Source: DASSJT01 sp963715025 (GTDB lineage: Bacteria > Actinomycetota > Actinomycetes > Actinomycetales > Dermatophilaceae). From it: a stretch of 64,000 nt of DNA. The stretch is taken from NCBI GenBank assembly GCA_963715025.1, contig CAVQQQ010000009.1, positions 62,001 to 126,000 of the forward strand, in the 5' to 3' direction. Position 1 is the stretch's first letter; each line of letters starts with the position of its first letter. A model generated the notes under the pieces. The model worked only from the letters and a program-made list of their open reading frames with translations. It ran no database searches and was not told where the DNA came from. The position numbers and the translations under genes were made by a program. Below, piece after piece: positions 55,042 to 64,000 of this stretch.

Positions 55042-56324
55042 CCACGGCGCACCTGTCCCCCACTGCGGCCCGGAGGGTCTTCCTCACCTTGAGCTTCACG
55101 CGGTGGTTCCCGGTCGGCCTCGTCGTCGGCATCATGACCCTGCTGCCTCTGGAGCGCGGGCTCACCGTGGCCCAGACGCTGACCGCGAGCGCCCTCGCCG
55201 GCTGGGTGGTCTTCGCGCTGGAGCTGCCGACGAGCGGCTTCGCAGATGCGTTCGGGCGCAGGCCGGTCTTCATCACCGCGGCGGTGGTCAACGTGGCGGC
55301 CTCCTGTGTCTACCTCGTAGCCCACTCGTTCTGGATGTTCGCGCTCGGCGCCTGCCTCATGGGCGTGTTCCGGGCCCTGGACTCCGGGCCGCTCGAGGCG
55401 TGGTTCGTCGATACCGTCCACGCGACCGACCCGGGCGCCGATGTCGACCGGCCGCTCTCCGCGCAGGGCACCATCGTCGGCCTGGCCATCGCATCAGGGG
55501 CGCTGCTGTCCGGCGGCCTCGTCTGGTGGCACCCGTTCGCCGACCGGTCCGCCCTGGTCCTGCCCTTCGCGATTTTCGTGGCCCTCAACGTCGTGCACCT
55601 CGTGGCGGTCCTCACCCTCCTGCGCGAGCCGCGAATCCATGGTGACTCGACCGGCGGCGCGCGCCGGGCACTGCAGTCGGCCAAGGAGGCGCCGGTCGTC
55701 GTGCGCGACGGTCTGGCCATGCTGCGCAGGAACCGGATCCTGCGCGGTCTGGTCCTTGTCGAGGTCTTCTGGTCGATCGCGATGGTGGTCTTCGAGACCT
55801 TCCAGCCCATCCGGCTGGCCGAGCTGCTGGGGAGCGAAGACAGAGCCGGCGCCATCATGGGTCCGGTCGCATCCGCAGGGTGGGCTGTGTTCGCGCTGGG
55901 TGCGGCACTGGCGGGTCTGAGCTCCGCGCGGATGGGCGTCGCCCGCACCGCCATCCTCGCCCGAATCCTCAACAGCCTCGGTGCCGTGGTCATGGGACTG
56001 GTTGCCGGCCCGGCAGCCCTCATCACGGCATACCTCGTCACCTACGGCCTGCACGGCACCGGTGGCCCGGTGCACAGCGCTCTCCTCCACCGCGAGGCGC
56101 AGGCGAAGAACCGGGCCACGGTGCTGTCGATGAACTCGATGATGATGTTCGCCGCCTACAGCGTTGCAGCCCCGCTGCTCGGTTTGCTGGCGGATCGCAC
56201 CTCGAACCAGGTGGCCATGGTCACCGCGGGCGCGGTTAGCATCCTCGGCGCGCTCTGCTACCTGCCGGCCCTGCGCCACGAGCGTCGGGCCGGGGCCCCC
56301 GCGGACGAGCCGGCCCTCGCCTGA
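55038..56324 (+). CDS. MFS transporter
   Basis: This 428-residue, about 12-helix transporter starts at ATG 55038, overlapping the regulator stop. The first helix set includes LSFTRWFPVGLVVGIMTLLP; the loop FADAFGRRPVFITAAVVNVA is the MFS motif A between helices 2 and 3. The second half has ARTAILARILNSLGAVVMGL and SMNSMMMFAAYSVAAPLLGL. The long loop near residues 195-240 fits the usual mid-protein break. Being paired with a local regulator suggests drug or metabolite export on induction, but the substrate is not visible. Confidence 0.88.
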   Translation: MTTAHLSPTAARRVFLTLSFTRWFPVGLVVGIMTLLPLERGLTVAQTLTASALAGWVVFALELPTSGFADAFGRRPVFITAAVVNVAASCVYLVAHSFWMFALGACLMGVFRALDSGPLEAWFVDTVHATDPGADVDRPLSAQGTIVGLAIASGALLSGGLVWWHPFADRSALVLPFAIFVALNVVHLVAVLTLLREPRIHGDSTGGARRALQSAKEAPVVVRDGLAMLRRNRILRGLVLVEVFWSIAMVVFETFQPIRLAELLGSEDRAGAIMGPVASAGWAVFALGAALAGLSSARMGVARTAILARILNSLGAVVMGLVAGPAALITAYLVTYGLHGTGGPVHSALLHREAQAKNRATVLSMNSMMMFAAYSVAAPLLGLLADRTSNQVAMVTAGAVSILGALCYLPALRHERRAGAPADEPALA

Positions 56325-56332
56325 CCGCCTGG

Positions 56333-56720
56333 GTCGCTCAGGCCTAGCGCGATCGCTCCGCCGGCTGCCGAGTCCAAGGTGGCCGTCTTCACGACCAGGT
56401 CGGCGTCGGTGCCTTCGTGTCGTCGATTCGCATCGCGATGAGCCCCGGGTGGGGGTCGGTGGTGCCCGCTGGCCGGGAAGGACAGCTTGGCGTTGATCGC
56501 GTCGGCAGACCCCAGGCGGAACAGCGACGTGGGGAACCCTTGCCGGAGCCGCTCTTGCGCCTCCGCGCTCGCCACCTGGACGTCCCCCTTCTCGTCCTTG
56601 TCGGGGAACGTCGCCTGTTCGCCATAGAGGTACCGCGCCTGCGAGGAGCCGATGACCTCGGCGGTGTGGTTGGTGATGAAGCCGAAGAAGTCGTTGCCCG
56701 AAACGCCGCCGCACCGCTCT
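56333..56720 (-). pseudogene. Miniaturised pullulanase remnant
   Basis: On the minus strand a piece reading NDFFGFITNHTAEVIGSSQA and QARYLYGEQATFPDKDEKGD resembles the early GH13 region of pullulanase (FFDIITNHTADVI in the intact gene). It runs directly into VQVASAEAQERLRQGFPTSL and FRLGSADAINAKLSFPASG, which is almost the same as the far C-terminus of the intact copy. About 1,500 residues are thus missing between them. Frameshifts follow (DPHPGLIAMRIDDT, then TDADLVVKTATLDSAAGG). It is in the same orientation as the intact gene at 58877-64000. Confidence 0.75.
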
Positions 56721-56785
56721 CAGAACTCTGCTTCCCCGGTGGGCGAGCGCTCAAGTTCGGGGCGAGGTTCGGCCCAGCACTCAGC

Positions 56786-56802
56786 TTGCAATGGGTTTGC
56801 AG
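56786..56802 (+). promoter_or_regulatory. TTGCAA/TTGCAG direct repeat before the amylase gene
   Basis: TTGCAA at 56786-56791 and TTGCAG at 56797-56802 are spaced 11 bases apart, one helix turn, about 65-80 bases before the amylase ATG. In Streptomyces, direct repeats with TTGCAG next to amylase and chitinase promoters bind the maltose regulator MalR/Reg1. The repeat is seen directly; regulator binding is inference, and no regulator gene is in the window. Confidence 0.4.
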
Positions 56803-56865
56803 ACTGTCACGATGGACTGCGGACCGCAGTCGCGTGGTCCGATGACTGCGCACAAAGGAGTGCTC

Positions 56866-58434
56866 ATGGACCGAGATCTCATCGGGAGCCGCCTGCTTCA
56901 CCCTCGGGAAGTGCGACGTACCGCGATGGTGGCCGCGACGGCAGTTGCGGCGGGCTTGACCATGTGGTTTGCGACAACGGCTTCTAGCGCGTCAACCACT
57001 AGCGACCGGCTAGACGTGCCGGGCGTCACGGCCAACCTCTTCGAGTGGAACTGGAACTCGGTGGCGCGGGAGTGCACCGATTCCTTGGGTCCGGCAGGCT
57101 ACGGTGGCGTTCAGGTCTCACCTCCCGCGGACTCCCTGAAGCGGACCTCCCTGGGCAATGGCAGCGACACGGTCCTGCATCCCTGGTGGGAGGTATACCA
57201 GCCTGTCGACTACCACCTGACGAGCCGGATGGGCACCGAGTCGCAGTTCGCTTCAATGGTGAACACGTGCCGCAAGGCGGGCGTCAAGGTCTACGTCGAC
57301 GCAGTGATCAACCACATGACGGGCCAAGGCAGCATCTCCTACGGCGGGCAGACCTATACGCATTTCAACTACCCGGGTGTCTATGACCAGAGCAACTTCC
57401 ACCACAAGGGCACCGGCCCGAACGACTGTCCTTCGGACTCAGGGGGTATCGAGGACTTCAACAATGTCCACCAGGTGTTCAAGTGCGAGCTCCTTGGCCT
57501 GGCTGACCTCGACACGTCGAGTTCGCAGGTCCAGACCCGACTGGCCGCCTATCTCAACAAGTTGATCGGCTATGGCGTTTCGGGCTTCCGGGTGGATGCT
57601 GCCAAGCATGTCGGTCAGATGGATCTGAACGCGATCTACTCGCGGCTGCACCGGACAAAGGACGGCCTGCGACCGTACTGGGCTCTGGAGGTCTTCGGCG
57701 GCGGCCCAGGCATCTTGTCACCCGAGGCCTTCACAACCAGCGGGAGCGTTCTCGGACTCGATGGCGTGAAGCAGATCCGTGATGCGTTCAAGAGTTACCC
57801 CTCCCAGCACATTGGCAGCATCGCGACCCTGCAGGTTTTCGGAGCCGACTCAGGTTTGACCCCCAGCCAGAAGACCCTGTCGTTCGTGGCCAACCACGAC
57901 ACCGAACGCAACGGCGACTCGCTGAACTACAAGGACGGCAGCCGCTACATCTTGGCCAACGAATGGCTGCTCGCCGACGGTTACGGGACGCCGCAGGTGT
58001 TCTCTGGCTTCAGCTGGAATACGCCGGACGACTCCCCGCCCTCGGATGCGAACGGCATCATCACCGATTCCGACTGCGGCAACGGGCAGTGGACCTGCAC
58101 GCATCGAAACCCGGGAATCGTTGGGATGGTTGGCTGGCACAACTACGTTGGTACCGCCAAGCGGGCGGACTTCTGGACCGACGGGGACAACCTCATCGCC
58201 TTCAGCAGGGGCAACAGGGGCTGGGCAGGCTTCAACAATGGCGCAGCTTCGCGGACGATCACGGTGCAGACTGGACTGCCCCAGGGCATCTACTGCAACG
58301 TGGTGGACAGTAAGGCGACCGGGGCCGGATGCACCAACGGCACAGCGCCTGTGCACGTCAACAGCAAAGGGTTCGCCACAGTCACCGTGGGTGCCTACGA
58401 CGCCGTAGCGCTGGACCGGCAGAACAAGCTCTGA
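56866..58434 (+). CDS. Secreted alpha-amylase (GH13)
   Basis: This 522-residue enzyme starts at ATG 56866 with AAAGGAG 6-9 bases upstream. A signal segment (about 17-43, VRRTAMVAATAVAAGLTMWF) is followed by the TIM barrel. The four GH13 regions are visible: DAVINH at 145-150, GFRVDAAKH at 240-248 with nucleophile Asp244, Glu275 in YWALEVFGGG (acid/base) and FVANHDTERN with Asp345. The C-terminal part (from about 430) is the beta domain. It hydrolyses alpha-1,4 bonds of starch outside the cell. No starch-binding module follows. A strong terminator ends it. Confidence 0.94.
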   Translation: MDRDLIGSRLLHPREVRRTAMVAATAVAAGLTMWFATTASSASTTSDRLDVPGVTANLFEWNWNSVARECTDSLGPAGYGGVQVSPPADSLKRTSLGNGSDTVLHPWWEVYQPVDYHLTSRMGTESQFASMVNTCRKAGVKVYVDAVINHMTGQGSISYGGQTYTHFNYPGVYDQSNFHHKGTGPNDCPSDSGGIEDFNNVHQVFKCELLGLADLDTSSSQVQTRLAAYLNKLIGYGVSGFRVDAAKHVGQMDLNAIYSRLHRTKDGLRPYWALEVFGGGPGILSPEAFTTSGSVLGLDGVKQIRDAFKSYPSQHIGSIATLQVFGADSGLTPSQKTLSFVANHDTERNGDSLNYKDGSRYILANEWLLADGYGTPQVFSGFSWNTPDDSPPSDANGIITDSDCGNGQWTCTHRNPGIVGMVGWHNYVGTAKRADFWTDGDNLIAFSRGNRGWAGFNNGAASRTITVQTGLPQGIYCNVVDSKATGAGCTNGTAPVHVNSKGFATVTVGAYDAVALDRQNKL

Positions 58435-58450
58435 CCCTTCAGTTCAATGG

Positions 58451-58484
58451 ACAGAGCGCCGGGCGGTGCCGCCCGGCGCTCTGT
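58451..58484. terminator. Perfect 14-bp terminator hairpin of the amylase gene
   Basis: ACAGAGCGCCGGGC at 58451-58464 pairs perfectly with GCCCGGCGCTCTGT at 58471-58484 around a 6-base loop, 16 bases after the amylase stop. A short TTCGTCC follows, not a T-run. Confidence 0.8.
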
Positions 58485-58813
58485 TCGTCCTGCAGGAGTC
58501 TTCGCACGCAGCATCGACGCCGCGCAGCGCCTCGATTGCACATTCTGCGATAAGGGACGCCAATTCCGGTTCTCCGGCGAGCCGGGGCCGCCTCATTCAG
58601 GTGTGCCTCGACCGAGGCCGTCATGGAGTCGGCAGACCGGAGTCTTCGGAGTCCTCGGGGCGTCAGGGCACCGAGGTGTCTCCGAAGACCTTGGCTGCCG
58701 CCTCCTCGAGAGCCTCGGCCGACTGCAGGTCGAGGTTGTCGGTGGGCGCGCGCATCCCGGCGGAAGAGCCCGTGACCGCGTGAGTGGTGGAGCCACATGC
58801 GCAGTCGGGCGAA
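58485..58813. other. Spacer with possible gene end on the minus strand
   Basis: No intact gene. On the minus strand a short frame ends at 58663 as MRAPTDNLDLQSAEALEEAA then AKVFGDTSVP, which looks like the tail of a lost protein, but nothing upstream supports it. Between the amylase and pullulanase terminators. Confidence 0.3.
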
Positions 58814-58853
58814 GTGTGGGGCCTCTGGGGTCCTGGCCCCAGAGGCCCCACAC
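58814..58853. terminator. Perfect 17-bp terminator hairpin of the pullulanase gene
   Basis: GTGTGGGGCCTCTGGGG at 58814-58830 pairs perfectly with CCCCAGAGGCCCCACAC at 58837-58853 around a 6-base loop, 24 bases past the pullulanase stop on its strand. It is the longest perfect hairpin found in the window. Confidence 0.8.
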
Positions 58854-58876
58854 TCCGCCCAGCAGTCGGCTCCGAC

Positions 58877-61800
58877 CTATTTCTGGACGAACACCGCCAC
58901 CGTGCGTGGCGGCACGGTGGCCGAGCCGGCACTCGAGTCCCACGTGGCCGACTTGACGACCGAGTCGGAGCCGTCGGCCTGCACTGGCGACAGCGACAGG
59001 GCCGCGCCCGCGAGACCAGGCACCCTCTGGTTCACGGTGTCCGGCGTGGCGTTGAACACGACGACCACGCCCTTCAGCGCCGGGTCGACGTCCGTGCCGT
59101 GGGTGTCGTCGATACGCATCGCGATCACGCCGGGATGTGCGTCGCCAGTACCGCTGGCCGGGAAGCTCAGCTTGGCGTTGATCGCGTCGGCGGACCCCAG
59201 CCGGAACAGCGGCGTGGAGAACCTCAGCCGGAGCATGTCCTGGGCCTCTGCGCTCGCCGCCTGAACCTGGTTGGCCGTTGGCTTGAGCGCGGTGTTGCCC
59301 AACAGGGGCTTCATGAAGTCCCACTTCGACTCGTTGTCGCCCTTGAGCGGCAGGCCATGGCCGAAGCCGTTGTCGACACCCGTCCAGTCGAGCGTGTTGA
59401 ACCAGTCGCCGCTGTCGTAGCTGTTGCGGTCCAGTGACTTGCTGCGCAGCAGATCGGCCCCGGCGTGCCAGAACGACGGGGTCTGGGCAAGCGCAGTCGT
59501 CGCCAGGGACAGGGTGTTCATCCGCACCCGGTCCGGCATCGAGGTCGCCACCGGCAGCTTGTAGGTCAAGCTGTCCCACAGCGTCTCGTTGTCGTGCGCG
59601 TCGACGTAGGTGATCACCTCGTCCGGCTGGTCGGCGTAGCCAGCGGGCGAGCCGTTGTAGTCGACGTGGTCACCGGTGGTCACGTCGCCGGTGGCGTTCA
59701 GCCGGAACGAGAACGACCGCAGGTTGCCGGCCAGGCCGAGCTCCACCAGGTCGGTGTCGTGCTTGAGCCGGGTGGCGGCGTCGGGATTGGCGGCGGTGTC
59801 GCCGTTGGGGTCGGTGGACTCGCCGCTGCCGAAGCCCTGGATGTGCGGGTTGTCGTCGAACGGCCCGCCGCCCCGCACGGCGTCGCGCAGCCGGTCGGAG
59901 AAGGTGCCGATGTGGGTGCCGCCCAGCTGCCCCTGCGTGGCCTGCTGGAACAGCGCGTTGTCGGCCACCTCGCCGAAGTTCCAGCCCTCGCCATAGAGGT
60001 AGATCGACGTCCCGTCCACCCCATCGCGAGACAGAGTCAAGCCGTCGAGGGCGGCCCGCACAGCGAGCATGTTCGCCTTCGAGTGGTGGCCCATGAGGTC
60101 GAACCGGAAACCGTCGACGTGGTAGTCACGCGCCCACGTCACCACCGAGTCGACCATGATCTTCTGCGCCATGGCGTGCTCCGTCGCCACGTTCTGGCAG
60201 CACGTCGAGGTCTGGACTGCACCTGAGCCATCGAGCCGCTGGTAGTAGCCGGGCACGACCTGGTCGAGCACGCTGGTCGGCGCCTGTCCCGACGTCGGCG
60301 TGTGGTTGTAGACCTGGTCGAGCACGACGCGCAGCCCGTCGCGGTGGAGGGCGCCGACCATCGTCCGGAACTCGGAGACGCGCGAGCCGCCGTCGGCCTT
60401 GGCCGCGGTCGACGCGTACGAGCCCTCGGGCGCCATCCAGTGCCATGGGTCGTAGCCCCAGTTGAACGCGTCCTTGGCGCGGATCTTGTCGATGCACGCC
60501 TGCTGCTGGTCGCTGTCGGGCGGGTACGACGCCAGGTCGCAGTCGGGTACGGCCTGCTTGGCCGGGTCCTCCTCGATCGAGGCGATGTCGAAGGTGGGCA
60601 GCAGGTGCACCGTGTTGAGCCCTGCGGCAGCCAGAGCCTTCAGGTGCTTGGTCCCCTCGCCGTTCTCGGCGAACGCCAGGTACGAGCCCCGGTTCTCGGC
60701 GCTCACGGTCGGGTCGTTGACCGAGAAGTCGCGCACATGCAGCTCGTAGATCGTCGAGTCGACGTCCTGCCTGAGCAGCGGCGACTTCGTGGTGGCCCAC
60801 AGAGAGGGCTGGTAGGCCGGATCCCGCAGGTCCACTGCCACGGATCGCGTCGAATCCAGCGTCAGCGCAACGGAATACGGATCAGTGACCCGATTGCTCT
60901 CCACCTTGCCGGTGCTCGGGGCGTAGACCTTCACCTCAAACAGGTACCGCGCATTCTTGACGCCGGCGGTCGCGGTCCACGACCCGTCCGCGGCACGCTC
61001 CATAGGTGTCCGCGTAGCCTCCGAGACCGGCGCGTCGGCCGGCGACTCCGGGGCCCAGGTGAGCAGGCTCACCTCCTGTGCCGTGGGCGCCCACAGGGTG
61101 TATGCCGGTGAGTCACCTCCGAAGGTGACGCCGTAGGTCCGCGAGGCGGCGTGACCGGCATACAGGCTGTCGAGCACGTAGGCCGTCTGGACGCCCGTCG
61201 CGTCAAGGAGGGCACCGCTGTTGTCGTACATCGCGACGGCGACTTGCCCCTTGAGGATGTCGCCCGCCTTCTTGGCGGTCTTGTCATCCAGACGCAGCGC
61301 CAGGTACCCCTTGAGCTCGGGGTGTGCCGTCGTGACGTCGGAGGGTAGGCCCGCCGAGTCGTACGTCAGCGCTGCCGAGGAGCCACCCGTGACGTCCTCG
61401 GCGTCGACGGTGAGGCCGCCGTCAAGCGACCAGTGCAGCCGCCACTTGAGCAGCGCCGGGTTGGCGCCCGCGGGCACCGAGCCGGCCGGCCAGGCGAACA
61501 GGTCGGGCGCGACCCAGTAGGCCTTGGCCTTGGTCAGGTCCGGCGAGGCGCCAGCCTTGGAGATCTTGGTCGTGACCTGGTGGGTGGCCAGGACGTAGGA
61601 GAACGTGACCACGACGCCGTCGGACGGCACGGAGAGGGAGATGTTGGCACCGCCGGGCGTGCCGCCGGCCCCGTAGTTCTCGTCCCACGTCAGCCCGTGC
61701 GTGATCTTGAACTCGTAGTTCCCTGCGGGGATCTGGTTGGTCGACCAGGTGTAGGTGCCGTCGCCGTCCGGGTCCTGAAGCCACGGCCTCATGCAGTTCG

Positions 61801-64000
61801 GGTCCCAGTCGCCCCCGCAGCCGAGCTCGCTCTGGTAGCTGCCTGGCGCCGTGATGATCGGTCCGTTCGCGTCGGAGGTGATCCAGTGGGTCGCGTGGTC
61901 GTAGAAGAAGGTGATCGGCGCACCCGTCGAGGTGACGTCGATGTTGGGGCCGTTCTTGACCGCACCAGCACCGTAGTTCTCGTCCCAGGTCTTGTTGATC
62001 GCCGCCTTGTAGGCGTACTGCGCAGCGGGGATGGTCGTCGTGAGACGCCAGATCTTGTCGTTGCCACCGAGGCTCATTTGCGCCTGCGGGCAGTCCGGCT
62101 GCCAGTCGCCCGGGCAGCCCATCTCGGAGTTGAGATCTCCCGGCACGCTGACGTTGTCCGGCTGCACGACCGGCCCCACACCGCCGCCACCGCCGCTGGC
62201 CTGCGCGTCGCCGACCACGCCGTACGACGATGTCGCCGAGACGTTTCCGCTGCTGTCCTTGAGGATCGCGCGGTACTCCAGGAGCGTGCCCTTGGCCATC
62301 CCGGACACGTCCTGGAAGACCCGGTAGGGGGCCGCGTCGTCGGTGCCGATGGTCTGCCAGGCCGTGGTGCCGACCGGGCGGTAGAGGAACGTCGCCTGGG
62401 CGAAGGTGTTCTCCGTCGTGGCGGCGCTGATCTCCGCACGCCCACCGACGACGGCACCTGGCTCCGGCGAGGTCAGATACACGGGCGGCGCCGTCTTCCG
62501 CTTGGCGAAGCGGGACTCGGCCTTGAAGACCTGCACCGACAGGCCCGGCACCGTCACCGTCACCCGCGAGTCCTTGCCGGACTTCACCTGACCTGCTCCG
62601 CCGTAGACCGGCAGGAAGTTCTCGAGCGCGCTGAAGGTGTTGAACGTCGCCGTCTTGCTGCCAGCAGCGTTGTTGGCCACAACCAGGTACTCGATCCCCG
62701 TCGACCGGTCGACCCGGGAGAACGCGTAGATGCCCGCGCCGTCGCTGGCGTAGCGGTGGACCTGCGCACCGTCGGCCAGCGCTGGGTTGGCGGCGCGCAC
62801 TGCGGCCAGATCCTTCAGCTGGGTGTAGAGCGGCACGTTCTGGTCGTACCGGTCTCGCGAGCCGGACGTGCCGCCGAGAACCGGCTCGTCGGCATACTGC
62901 TGCGTCTTCGTCGCGAACATGTCCTCGCGCGCGTCCTGGTCGCCGCCGGCCCCGATGAACCCCTGCTCGTCGCCGTAGTAGACGACGGGCTGCCCGCGGG
63001 TGAGGTACATGAGCGAGTTGGCCAGCTGGGTGCGGGCCATCAGGTCGTCGCCGGTGTGCCCCGCCTTGGACAGCATCATCGCCATGCGGCCCATGTCGTG
63101 GTTGCCAACGAAGGTCGGCGTCTCGTAGACGTTGGAGTCGGTGTCGGTGTACCAGTCGTCACCGGCGAACAGGTCGCGGAGCCCCGTGGTCGGCTTGCCG
63201 TTGGCGAAGTCGAGGGCCGCGGCCTGGAAGCCGAAGTCGAGCGTCGCCGGCAGCTTCGCCTTGGTGGAGTAGAGGCTCATGAAGTCAGGCCTGGCGTCGT
63301 AGACCTCGCCGAACATGAAGAAGTCCTTCTTGCCGATCGCCTGCGCCTCGTCCAGTATGGCCGGGCTGAACCTCTGCCAGAACTCCATGTTGACGTGCTT
63401 GACCGTGTCGATCCGGAAGCCGTCGACGCCGAAGTCGACCCACGCCTTGTAGATGCCCTCCATCCCCTGCTCCACGTCGAGCTGCTCGGTGAAAAGGTCG
63501 TCGAGGCCTACGAAGTCGCCGTACTCCGCGCTCTCGCCGGCGAAGGTGGAGTCGCCTCGGTTGTGGTAGTTGGTCGGCTCGTTCAGCCACGCCGGGACCT
63601 TGACGGTCTTGTCGGCATCGGTGTTGAAGATCGGCGTGTACGGGAAGGACGTCGCCGGGTCCATGGCCGGGAAGTTCGGCTTCTCGGCGTAGTCCTTGTC
63701 GTCGAAGACGGTCCCGTCAGCCGTCTTGTACGGGTAGTCCGTCTTGTTGCGGTAGGTGTACTGGCCCTCGGCGTAGTTGATGACGTCAGCCGTGTGGTTC
63801 GTGATGATGTCGAAGAAGACCTTCATGCCCTTCCCGTGCGCGGCGGCGATGAGGGTCTTCAGGTCGGTGTTCGTGCCCAGGTGCGGGTCGACCTGGGTGA
63901 AGTCGGTGATCCAGTAGCCGTGGTAGCCGGCACTGACGTTGTCGCCGGTGCCCTGGACGGGGCGGTTCTTGAAGGACGGCGTGAGCCAGATCGCTGTGGT
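58877..64000 (-). CDS. Bifunctional amylopullulanase (two GH13 domains), 5' end outside window
   Basis: At least 1707 residues are visible, and the frame continues past the right edge; residue 1 here is the first in view. A first GH13 domain has nucleophile Asp198 in GFRIDTVKHVN, Glu232 in MFGEVYDARP and Asp302 in FVGNHDMGRM. An Ig-like region (about 505-600) and two X25-like repeats, each with the WDENYGAG motif (about 618-705, 715-810), follow; then a pullulanase N2 domain, a CBM48-like segment (about 955-1060) and the pullulanase GH13_13 domain with YELHVRDF, Asp1301 in GFRFDLMGHH, Glu1338 in LYGEGWNFGE and Asp1470 in YVDAHDNETL. A DUF3372-like end closes it. The enzyme should cut both alpha-1,4 and alpha-1,6 bonds and is probably secreted. 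Confidence 0.95.
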   Translation of the reverse strand, partial: TTAIWLTPSFKNRPVQGTGDNVSAGYHGYWITDFTQVDPHLGTNTDLKTLIAAAHGKGMKVFFDIITNHTADVINYAEGQYTYRNKTDYPYKTADGTVFDDKDYAEKPNFPAMDPATSFPYTPIFNTDADKTVKVPAWLNEPTNYHNRGDSTFAGESAEYGDFVGLDDLFTEQLDVEQGMEGIYKAWVDFGVDGFRIDTVKHVNMEFWQRFSPAILDEAQAIGKKDFFMFGEVYDARPDFMSLYSTKAKLPATLDFGFQAAALDFANGKPTTGLRDLFAGDDWYTDTDSNVYETPTFVGNHDMGRMAMMLSKAGHTGDDLMARTQLANSLMYLTRGQPVVYYGDEQGFIGAGGDQDAREDMFATKTQQYADEPVLGGTSGSRDRYDQNVPLYTQLKDLAAVRAANPALADGAQVHRYASDGAGIYAFSRVDRSTGIEYLVVANNAAGSKTATFNTFSALENFLPVYGGAGQVKSGKDSRVTVTVPGLSVQVFKAESRFAKRKTAPPVYLTSPEPGAVVGGRAEISAATTENTFAQATFLYRPVGTTAWQTIGTDDAAPYRVFQDVSGMAKGTLLEYRAILKDSSGNVSATSSYGVVGDAQASGGGGGVGPVVQPDNVSVPGDLNSEMGCPGDWQPDCPQAQMSLGGNDKIWRLTTTIPAAQYAYKAAINKTWDENYGAGAVKNGPNIDVTSTGAPITFFYDHATHWITSDANGPIITAPGSYQSELGCGGDWDPNCMRPWLQDPDGDGTYTWSTNQIPAGNYEFKITHGLTWDENYGAGGTPGGANISLSVPSDGVVVTFSYVLATHQVTTKISKAGASPDLTKAKAYWVAPDLFAWPAGSVPAGANPALLKWRLHWSLDGGLTVDAEDVTGGSSAALTYDSAGLPSDVTTAHPELKGYLALRLDDKTAKKAGDILKGQVAVAMYDNSGALLDATGVQTAYVLDSLYAGHAASRTYGVTFGGDSPAYTLWAPTAQEVSLLTWAPESPADAPVSEATRTPMERAADGSWTATAGVKNARYLFEVKVYAPSTGKVESNRVTDPYSVALTLDSTRSVAVDLRDPAYQPSLWATTKSPLLRQDVDSTIYELHVRDFSVNDPTVSAENRGSYLAFAENGEGTKHLKALAAAGLNTVHLLPTFDIASIEEDPAKQAVPDCDLASYPPDSDQQQACIDKIRAKDAFNWGYDPWHWMAPEGSYASTAAKADGGSRVSEFRTMVGALHRDGLRVVLDQVYNHTPTSGQAPTSVLDQVVPGYYQRLDGSGAVQTSTCCQNVATEHAMAQKIMVDSVVTWARDYHVDGFRFDLMGHHSKANMLAVRAALDGLTLSRDGVDGTSIYLYGEGWNFGEVADNALFQQATQGQLGGTHIGTFSDRLRDAVRGGGPFDDNPHIQGFGSGESTDPNGDTAANPDAATRLKHDTDLVELGLAGNLRSFSFRLNATGDVTTGDHVDYNGSPAGYADQPDEVITYVDAHDNETLWDSLTYKLPVATSMPDRVRMNTLSLATTALAQTPSFWHAGADLLRSKSLDRNSYDSGDWFNTLDWTGVDNGFGHGLPLKGDNESKWDFMKPLLGNTALKPTANQVQAASAEAQDMLRLRFSTPLFRLGSADAINAKLSFPASGTGDAHPGVIAMRIDDTHGTDVDPALKGVVVVFNATPDTVNQRVPGLAGAALSLSPVQADGSDSVVKSATWDSSAGSATVPPRTVAVFVQK

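Overview
The window is high-GC DNA with dense genes, frequent 4-base stop/start overlaps, many GTG starts and GC-rich terminators lacking T-tracts. Gene content and order (rplM-rpsI with glmM nearby, ispH/xseA/xseB, DUF4245 beside a glpX stub and class I fumarase, an ECF42-type sigma factor with a DGPF partner, an LCM-type methyltransferase) point to an actinobacterium, most likely in or near the Intrasporangiaceae/Dermatophilaceae. The family placement is inference.

Layout. 0-14.4 kb: the end of a dipeptide/oligopeptide ABC importer, a pterin dehydratase, a VIT-family transporter, a GT4 glycosyltransferase divergent from a secreted copper-radical (galactose-oxidase-like) oxidase, a minus-strand run of lipoprotein, small membrane protein, ABC-2 exporter and P-type metal ATPase, then an ECF42 sigma factor operon with a matching promoter. 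14.4-30.4 kb: an accessory zone with an MFS exporter, amidase, RidA, cupin, DUF1801, YciI, VOC, SnoaL, DUF309 and two methyltransferases, mixed with broken genes: a decapitated methyltransferase, an IS110 stub, an IS1634-type transposase with at least six frameshifts, a frameshifted YCII gene, a decayed toxin/antitoxin-like pair and a VOC fragment. 30.4-39.1 kb: an Abhydrolase_9 membrane protein, a ThrE-type exporter, a secreted protein of unknown role, and a compact set of PlsY-like acyltransferase, FakA-like DAK2 protein, alpha/beta hydrolase and DegV/FakB-like protein. 39-54 kb: housekeeping genes (ychF with a one-base frameshift, thioesterase, NUDIX, rmuC, ispH, xseAB, DUF4245, fructokinase, fumarase, carbonic anhydrase, glmM, LmeA-like, rpsI, rplM). 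54-64 kb: a winged-helix regulator with an MFS transporter, then starch-degradation genes: a secreted alpha-amylase flanked by a miniaturised pullulanase remnant and a giant two-catalytic-domain amylopullulanase that runs off the right edge.

Functional links. FakA, FakB and PlsY are the three steps by which bacteria activate exogenous fatty acids and place them on glycerol-3-phosphate, so the 35-39 kb set reads as one pathway with a hydrolase as a possible fatty-acid source. The sigma factor at 13 kb and the broken YCII gene at 23 kb share a TGTCGA-N17-CG[A/T] promoter pattern, suggesting the broken gene once belonged to that regulon. Amylase and pullulanase together would cut alpha-1,4 and alpha-1,6 bonds of starch or glycogen.

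The most unexpected DNA-level signal is the octamer GTATGCCG (or CGGCATAC), which I count about 33 times on both strands, in genes and between them. It is absent from about 14.4 to 31.0 kb, which matches the decayed accessory zone and supports that zone having been acquired from elsewhere.
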